Shown: positions 49,359-51,860 of the stretch, piece after piece
Numbering within the stretch: the stretch's first letter is position 1
How the letters are laid out: every line of letters begins with the position of its first letter
NCBI GenBank assembly: GCA_947454305.1
Contig: CANGJE010000008.1
Span: forward strand, 1-51,860
Source of the DNA: Oxalobacteraceae bacterium
GTDB lineage: Bacteria; Pseudomonadota; Gammaproteobacteria; Burkholderiales; Burkholderiaceae_D
DNA length: 51,860 nt
Reading direction: 5' to 3'
Notes under the pieces: generated by a model
The model's database searches: none
Seen by the model: only the letters and a program-made list of their open reading frames with translations
Told to the model about the DNA's origin: nothing
Program-made: the position numbers and the translations under genes

Positions 49359-50513
49359 TTACCGAACGACAGCGAGCTGAACACGTTGTTTGTTCCGGAA
49401 CGTGTAGAGAGTCAAGGCACTATTTTTTACATCACCCTTAGCATCAAATTCAATCAAGCCAGTCACGCCCTGATATTTTGATGAGGCCATGATCGGTAGA
49501 TATTTTGCTGGATCGGCTGAGCCTGCTTTTTGCATCGCGGTGATCATCAGCCAAGTAGCGTCATAAGCGTAGGGTGCATAGATCTGTACATTGCCGTTAT
49601 ATTTTTTACGAAAGGCAGTGCGGAAATCTTCCATCACTTTTTTTTGCGCATCTTCAACGCCACCAGGTTCAGAGCACAAGACGACATCATCGATCAGTCC
49701 TTCGCCAGCGAGAACGGGCATTTGTTCTGAACAAACACCGTCGCCACCCATAAACTTAGCTGAAATACCTAATTGCTTCATTTGTCTCAACATAGGACCA
49801 CCTACCGCATCAATACCCCCAAAGAAAATCGCATCAGGTTGTTTGGCTTTGATGGCGGTGAGAATGGCGCTGAAATCAGTCGATTTGTCAGTCGTAAATT
49901 GGCGGCTAACGATGTTGATGCCGTTCGCTTTGGCGGATTTTAAAAATTCATCGGCAAGGCCTTGTCCATACGCCGAGCGATCATCCACCACCGCTACATT
50001 TTTTAGTTTGAGTGTTCGTGCTGCATAACGACCCATCACGCTGCCGAGTTGAGCATCATTGGCGACCACTCGAAACGCATTTTGGTAACCCTGCTGTGTG
50101 TATTTAGGATTGGTTGCCGAGGGCGAGATCTGTGGGATGCCCGCGTCATGATAAATTTTTGAGGCAGGTATTGTTGTACCTGAGTTCACGTGACCAATCA
50201 GGCCTTGGACTTTTCCATCCACCAGTTTTTGCGCGACCAAGGTTGCTTGGCGTGGTTCAGCCGCATCATCTTCCGACTGCATGACAAATTTGACTTTCTT
50301 GCCGCCTATGCTGATCCCTTTGGCATTCGCTTCATCGATCGCCATGCGCACTCCGTTTTCCGTGTCTTTACCTAAATGCGCGATGTTGCCCGTGAGCGGA
50401 CCGGCATGACCGATACGCACGACTAACTCTTGTGAGTGGGCAGAAGGTAGCAAAACACACAGTGATGACGCGAGAAACGATGCGAGGAACGGCACATTAG
50501 ATAAAAGACGCAT
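49359..50513 (-). CDS. Branched-chain amino acid-type ABC substrate-binding protein
   Basis: A 384-residue Peripla_BP_6 protein: Sec signal peptide (LASFLASSLCVLLPSAHS), then VRIGHAGPLTGNIAHLGKDTENGVRMAIDEANAKG, LIGHVNSGTTIPASKIY and the YAPYAYDATWLMI motif. This is the classical LivK form, and differs from the RRKL-type protein at 40080. It has no adjacent permease genes, so it probably shares a transporter with another locus. It converges on the NitT/TauT operon with 2 bases between. Confidence 0.88.
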   Translation of the reverse strand: MRLLSNVPFLASFLASSLCVLLPSAHSQELVVRIGHAGPLTGNIAHLGKDTENGVRMAIDEANAKGISIGGKKVKFVMQSEDDAAEPRQATLVAQKLVDGKVQGLIGHVNSGTTIPASKIYHDAGIPQISPSATNPKYTQQGYQNAFRVVANDAQLGSVMGRYAARTLKLKNVAVVDDRSAYGQGLADEFLKSAKANGINIVSRQFTTDKSTDFSAILTAIKAKQPDAIFFGGIDAVGGPMLRQMKQLGISAKFMGGDGVCSEQMPVLAGEGLIDDVVLCSEPGGVEDAQKKVMEDFRTAFRKKYNGNVQIYAPYAYDATWLMITAMQKAGSADPAKYLPIMASSKYQGVTGLIEFDAKGDVKNSALTLYTFRNKQRVQLAVVR

Positions 50514-50766
50514 GGGGTGGACCTTTCTTAGGGGATAGGGCGATGAGCGTTCGTAGTCGGCAAGACGTTTTTAAAAAGTTAATCTTTGCTAATTTCAAGC
50601 CTATTTGATTGCTTACATGTAGAAGATTACCTCGATTGACAGTAGAACATTCAAACAGCTCTTGGTAGCATAGCGAACCTTTCAGGCGGACTTCAAGGTG
50701 ATTATTAGAATCGCTGCTTGTCAACGCCCAAAAACCTACAATTACAATTTTATATTCGGAGACTTC

Positions 50767-51860
50767 ATGGCAAACGTCAGTCAGCGCGCTCAAGGCTTGG
50801 GCACAGAAAACGCCTTTATTGTTCTGGCAGAAGTGAATAAGCTGATCCGTGAAGGTCGCGATGTTATTTCATTTTGTATTGGTCAGCCTGATTTTCATAC
50901 GCCGATGAACATTCAGGATGCCGGCGTGAAAGCCATCCGTGAAGGTCGTCACGGGTATACACCTTCGGCCGGTATTGCCGAATTACGTCAGGCAGTGGCT
51001 GATGATTTTATGCGTACACGCGGAATCAAGGTCGATGCGGATGATGTGGTGGTAGCCGCCGGTGCAAAACCCTTTATTGCCTACACCATTCTCTCGACGA
51101 CAGATTACGGTGCGGGCGATGAAGTGATTTATCCGGTTCCGGGCTTCCCGATTTATGAATCGCAGATCAAGGCCAGTGGTGCGGTAGGCGTACCTATCTA
51201 TTTGCGTGAATCGCGTAATTTTAGTTTTGATCCACAAGAACTCGCGGACAAGATCACTCCCAAAACTAAATTACTGATTTTGAACTCGCCACAAAATCCT
51301 ACCGGCGGCATCATTCCTAAAAAAGATATGGAAGCGATTGCTGAGATCTTGCGCAAGCATCCGCAGATTTGGATTTTTGCCGATGAAATTTATGGCCGTT
51401 TGATTTATGAAGGTGAGTTTGTCTCTATCGCATCGCTGCCCGGCATGCAAGAGCGGACCATCATCTCCGATGGTTGTTCAAAGACATGGGCTATGACAGG
51501 CTGGCGTCTAGGCTTTGCTGCAAATAAAAAGCTGGCACCGTTCTTCACTACATGGATTACTAATACTGAATCTTGCGCGTCGCAGATCACGCAATGGGCC
51601 GGTGTCGAAGCGCTGAATGGTCCACAAGACGATGCAAATCGCATGCGCGATATTTTCCATAAGCGTCGTGATTTGATTGTGGGCTTGCTGAACCAAGTGC
51701 CGGGTGTGACCTGTAAAAATCCTGGCGGTGCATTTTATGCTTGGCCAAATGTTACTGAGGCATGCAAGCTCACAGGCTGTAAAGATTCGGAAGAATTCCG
51801 TAAACGCTTACTGAATGAAGCGGGTTTAGCGGTGTTGGCAGATATCCATTTTGGACCGCG
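50767..51860 (+). CDS. Class I PLP aminotransferase (aspartate aminotransferase-like), 3' truncated
   Basis: The gene runs off the window; 364 residues are visible of about 395. The N-terminal FIVLAEVNKL region, GQPDFHTP, YTPSAGIAELRQAV, NSPQNPTGG (Asn177), DEIYG (Asp206, Tyr209) and the PLP lysine Lys239 in SDGCSKTWAMTGWRLGF match class I aminotransferases of the AspC/AAT group. CGGAGACTTC precedes the ATG. It is transcribed divergently from the LivK-type gene across about 250 bases. Specificity (aspartate, alanine or aromatic) cannot be decided. Confidence 0.86.
   Translation, partial: MANVSQRAQGLGTENAFIVLAEVNKLIREGRDVISFCIGQPDFHTPMNIQDAGVKAIREGRHGYTPSAGIAELRQAVADDFMRTRGIKVDADDVVVAAGAKPFIAYTILSTTDYGAGDEVIYPVPGFPIYESQIKASGAVGVPIYLRESRNFSFDPQELADKITPKTKLLILNSPQNPTGGIIPKKDMEAIAEILRKHPQIWIFADEIYGRLIYEGEFVSIASLPGMQERTIISDGCSKTWAMTGWRLGFAANKKLAPFFTTWITNTESCASQITQWAGVEALNGPQDDANRMRDIFHKRRDLIVGLLNQVPGVTCKNPGGAFYAWPNVTEACKLTGCKDSEEFRKRLLNEAGLAVLADIHFGP

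Noticed and set aside
1..51860. CRISPR arrays, rRNA, tRNA, insertion sequences or prophage
   Set aside because: I found no regularly spaced direct repeats with unique spacers, no transposase or integrase frame and no tRNA-like cloverleaf. A tRNA scan would be needed to exclude a tRNA gene with certainty.

Overview
The window is a gene-dense bacterial chromosome segment with intermediate GC. It combines an aerobic protocatechuate (beta-ketoadipate) pathway, a purple-bacterial peripheral antenna operon (pucBA), Tat-exported enzymes, a copper cassette and several ABC importers. I infer a phototrophic or aerobic anoxygenic phototrophic proteobacterium. Betaproteobacteria (Burkholderiales-like) is my first guess and Gammaproteobacteria the alternative; nothing here (no rRNA, no bch/crt/puf genes) fixes the taxon.

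1-6.7 kb (+): the pca cluster pcaJ(partial)-F-H-G-B-D, then a ketopantoate-reductase-like gene and a small cupin. pcaC is not here; it lies about 21 kb away at 26.85 kb, coupled to a beta-hydroxyacid dehydrogenase. 6.7-12.5 kb: small exported proteins, a Tat-type beta-carbonic-anhydrase-like protein, a His/Ala-rich secreted protein with a SnoaL-like domain, an AhpD-like protein, and a close mandelate racemase homologue that could feed the aromatic pathway. 12.6-16.4 kb (+): copper cassette with a His-rich CopL-like protein, a TolC-type outer-membrane lipoprotein, a multicopper oxidase and a CusF-like chaperone, without an RND pump.

16.4-26.6 kb is mixed: a DadA-like oxidase, a cysteine-cluster/GNAT-like gene pair, a SET-domain protein, a SpeD-SpeE fusion, an epoxide-hydrolase-like enzyme, then the light-harvesting operon. 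pucBA has tandem PpsR/CrtJ-type operators over its promoter, an LH3 (B800-820)-like Phe44-Leu45 signature in the alpha chain, and a stable stem-loop after pucA. A bactofilin and an ion channel with a full S4 voltage sensor but no canonical filter follow.

26.8-45.9 kb is catabolic: pcaC with a dehydrogenase; a sugar-acid module (UxaA-type and IlvD/arabinonate-type dehydratases, PhyH oxygenase); a hydratase and a Baeyer-Villiger-type monooxygenase; a Liv-type importer with an SDR embedded between livG and livM; then enoyl-CoA hydratase, ilvE, a dienelactone hydrolase-SnoaL fusion and another SDR. The content suggests uptake and oxidation of a cyclic alcohol/ketone or similar compound (inference). 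45.9-51.9 kb: a NitT/TauT-type ABC operon behind an unusual symmetric upstream site, a short leader ORF and a G9 tract at its ribosome-binding region; a lone LivK-type binding protein; and a partial class I aminotransferase at the edge.
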